From JBBTYG01 sp964418085 (GTDB lineage Bacteria > Patescibacteriota > Minisyncoccia > UBA6257 > 2-01-FULL-56-20): DNA of 14,207 bases. Location of the stretch: positions 1 to 14,207 of the forward strand of contig CAYQKB010000028.1 of NCBI GenBank assembly GCA_964418085.1. Direction: 5' to 3'. The position numbers were made by a program, and so were the translations under genes. Below the pieces are notes generated by a model. That model searched no databases. It worked only from the letters and a program-made list of their open reading frames with translations, and had not been told where the DNA came from. Every line of letters starts with the position of its first letter. Position 1 is the first letter of the stretch. Positions 12,835 to 14,207 of the stretch are shown in pieces.

Positions 12835-13626
12835 CGCGTATTCCCCTATCACTAGGAGCGCAGACTATATCTTCACCCATCTCGCTATCGAGATTAGGGT
12901 GTCGGCGTATTACCTATATGCACCTGTCCATTGTTATCAATAGACTTTCCAATACATATAAGTCCCTTCGTATTTACGAAGAAGTCGTTACGGGGATTAT
13001 GCCTAAAGCTGATTTTAATTCAGTTTCACTTTTCTTATATCTGCTTTTGTAATTCTCATTTTGAACAATGAGAATCTGTGAAATCAATTTTTCTTTTTCT
13101 ATATAACTTAATTTCCTTAAGAATTTTCTCCTGCACAACATTCTCGAAGCATCATATATCGCTTTCGCCTGAATCTTCTTGAATCGAAGATATGGCAACA
13201 ACATACGAAGTATAGTACTCACTCTTGAATAACCATTTATTCTTAATTCTGTCATGCCATCGTTTCTTTTAAACAAATAGCCGATCTGCAATTTTTCTCG
13301 AATCCAATACAGAGTTTCTTCATGTCTTGAATCCTGATAAAAGCAAATCGTGAACATAAGACGATGCGGCAGTTTATCTTTGATTCTACTTTTCAGTTGA
13401 ATCATAAGACTGCCATCACCATCCAGAAAACCAGCTATATATGCCAAATCAATTTTAGTTAATCTTCCCACGGTATTATCTTTTTTTAATTTACGGTCCT
13501 CAAGTAATTGTACCATAATCGAAGAACTTCGACGATTATGGCTATCAACGGATTCGTAACCAAAAAGACTTCACCGTTATTAGCCGCATTGTCATCACGC
13601 ATTACTGCGTGAAGTAGCAATTTCTT
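12835..13626 (-). other. Group I intron with endonuclease ORF, in the sarcin-ricin loop of 23S rRNA (E. coli about 2656)
   Basis: The 792-nt insertion follows TTAGT and precedes ACGAGAGG, so it splits the sarcin-ricin loop between the bases equal to U2656 and A2657. The 5' exon ends in U and the intron ends in G. The guide GCTAA (13584-13580) pairs with exon UUAGU and gives the expected U.G pair at the splice site. The 3' conserved core element AAGATATAGTC is at 12873-12863, preceded by a P8 hairpin (ACCC, ATCTCG-ATAG-CGAGAT, GGGT). A helix joining 13572-13555 with 12992-12981 closes the loop that holds the ORF, in a P6-like place. I could not identify the P7 5' strand with certainty. Confidence 0.88.
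12974..13516 (-). CDS. LAGLIDADG homing endonuclease, I-CreI-like, encoded in the 23S intron
   Basis: A 180-residue protein with one LAGLIDADG motif (LAYIAGFLDGDGS, residues 24-36), so it should act as a homodimer that cuts an intronless 23S gene and spreads the intron. It resembles I-CreI (recalled, not aligned by program) through LTKIDLAYIAGFLDGDGS, a strand ending FYQ, the turn GYLFKRNDG and LPYLRFKKIQAKA. The I-CreI active-site residues D20, Q47 and K98 correspond to D34, Q61 and K113, so catalysis looks intact. The N-terminus is about 14 residues longer than I-CreI. The ATG lies inside a 9-bp hairpin stem (13513-13521 with 13533-13541), and no good Shine-Dalgarno site is seen; the true start could be elsewhere. 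The last codons overlap a ribozyme helix. It is AT-rich relative to neighbouring genes. Confidence 0.93.
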   Translation of the reverse strand: MVQLLEDRKLKKDNTVGRLTKIDLAYIAGFLDGDGSLMIQLKSRIKDKLPHRLMFTICFYQDSRHEETLYWIREKLQIGYLFKRNDGMTELRINGYSRVSTILRMLLPYLRFKKIQAKAIYDASRMLCRRKFLRKLSYIEKEKLISQILIVQNENYKSRYKKSETELKSALGIIPVTTSS

Positions 13627-13688
13627 ACTAAGATCAACTCCCCTCAAGTATTAACGCCTGTAACAGATAGAGACCGACCTGTCTCACG

Positions 13689-14152
13689 CATGTTAGTCCT
13701 TCTAGCTCTGTAAGACTAGAGGATTTTCACACATTACTGTGTGCATTGGACTATATCTTCACCCTTCAAAAAATTTTCAGGGTGGTTAACGTGTAGTCTC
13801 TACGGGTGTTTGTGAATTTCGTTGAGAAGGCGAAGTTTAATTTCGCCTTTTTGCTTGGGAAAGTAGGATTTGGACCTACGCCAATATTCTTACTAAATAG
13901 TGCGACTTAAGCCCGTCGCGGCCGAACATTGTTTTTTATTTCCCCTGCTTCATCTTTTTTGAGAAATGATTCTCAACGAAACTCACAAACTTCCCTCGGT
14001 ATTGCCCTGAGAAATTTCTCAATTTCGAAGGGTTCCACCGAAATTAGTTAACTTGGTTCTTCTGCATTACTGCAGAAGACCGCCGTGAATGATGTCTTAT
14101 TACTCGGATCCAGACCGTTCAATCCACGAATCATTTTAAATTCGCGACCTGA
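13689..14152 (-). other. Group I intron without ORF, in helix 93 of 23S rRNA (E. coli about 2593)
   Basis: 464 nt between exon GACCGT (ends 14153) and CGTGAGACAG (starts 13688). The intron ends in G. The core is clear: GTAGAGACTACACG (R, near 13803-13790) and AAGATATAGTCC (S, 13759-13748) pair as P7, with a P8 hairpin CACCC...GGGTG between. P1 is a long helix of exon 14160-14153 plus intron start with 14121-14111. P2 is capped by a GUAA tetraloop (14078-14059). Two 20-base arms (13989-13970 and 13828-13809, 19 of 20 paired) form P6, enclosing a 141-nt structured domain in place of an ORF. The insertion site equals that of the Chlamydomonas chloroplast 23S intron that encodes I-CreI. Confidence 0.9.
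13857..13944 (-). other. tRNA-like folded domain on the P6 stem of the helix-93 intron
   Basis: GGGAAA (13944-13939) can pair with TTTCCC (13862-13857), closing a domain that contains GCGAC-N8-GTCGC (13919-13902) and GTAGG-TCCAAAT-CCTAC (13879-13863). The last hairpin has the 5-bp stem and 7-nt loop of a tRNA T arm and sits directly next to the closing stem, as in tRNA. No D arm and no CCA are visible, and the central loop has eight bases. It is therefore a look-alike fold, not a tRNA gene call. Confidence 0.4.
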
Positions 14153-14207
14153 ACGGTCTGAACCCAGCTCACGTGCCCTTTTAATTGGCGAACAGCCAAA
14201 CGCTTGG

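Larger units (their letters stand above)
12473..14207 (-). rRNA. rrl: 23S ribosomal RNA, 3' part, with two group I introns and one further insertion
   Basis: Peptidyl-transferase domain V end and domain VI. The first visible exon (14207-14153) reads TTTGGCTGTTCGCCAATTAA, then a segment ending GAGCTGGGTTCAGACCGT. The second (13688-13627) is CGTGAGACAGGTCGGTC through CTTAGT, 62 nt against 63 in E. coli. The third starts ACGAGAGGAC at 12834 and includes GCTGAAAGCATCTAAGCGTGAAGCC. The spliced joints restore the near-universal sequences GACCGT-CGTGAGACAG and TTAGT-ACGAGAGGAC. The 3' end (about 12473) is placed by comparison with the E. coli tail after CTAAT and is uncertain by several bases. The gene continues beyond the right edge of the window. 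Confidence 0.96.

Noticed and set aside
12737..13052. Plus-strand ORFs across 23S rRNA and its intron
   Set aside because: They are antisense to rRNA exon, ribozyme core and the endonuclease gene, and have no recognisable domain.
13857..13944. A genuine tRNA gene inside the first intron
   Set aside because: There is a T-arm-like hairpin and a closing stem, but no D arm, an eight-base central loop and no matching anticodon loop, so it is reported only as a tRNA-like fold.

Overview
The window reads as one strand of a small, AT-rich bacterial genome, probably a member of the Patescibacteria (Candidate Phyla Radiation). This is an inference from several traits together: a 23S rRNA gene broken up by group I introns and another insertion, a LAGLIDADG homing endonuclease inside it, short operons with few Shine-Dalgarno sites, and membrane-anchored proteins of unknown family. 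The code is standard: full-length glycine-rich proteins such as the 2255-residue RNA polymerase contain no in-frame TGA. All supported genes lie on the minus strand, so they are transcribed from right to left.

Right end (14207 to about 12250): the 3' part of a 23S rRNA gene, then 5S rRNA. The 23S part is interrupted three times. A 464-nt group I intron without an ORF sits in helix 93 (E. coli position about 2593). After a 62-nt exon, a 792-nt group I intron splits the sarcin-ricin loop (about 2656) and encodes an I-CreI-like endonuclease. A 119-nt AT-rich structured insertion lies near the 3' end (about 2833). The 5S gene is enclosed by a perfect 12-bp inverted repeat.

Middle (12229 to 8503): an envelope block. 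A good sigma70-type promoter precedes a sugar-phosphate transferase, which is followed by an intrinsic terminator. Next come a possibly leaderless gene for a Cys-rich membrane-anchored protein, a 102-bp palindromic repeat element ending five bases before rodA, and the overlapping pair rodA-mltG (peptidoglycan polymerase and glycan-strand terminase).

Left (8395 to 1): an information-processing block. It starts with a single ORF fusing RNA polymerase beta and beta-prime, followed by rpsF, ssb, an unrecognised three-helix membrane protein and the first 20 codons of rplK (L11). The usual rplJ-rplL are absent next to rpoB.

The most notable region is the tandem pair of ribozyme introns in the two functional hot spots of the large subunit rRNA. 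The intron at the site used by the I-CreI intron of Chlamydomonas has no endonuclease and instead carries a structured, tRNA-like domain on its P6 stem. The I-CreI-like enzyme sits in the neighbouring intron, in the sarcin-ricin loop.
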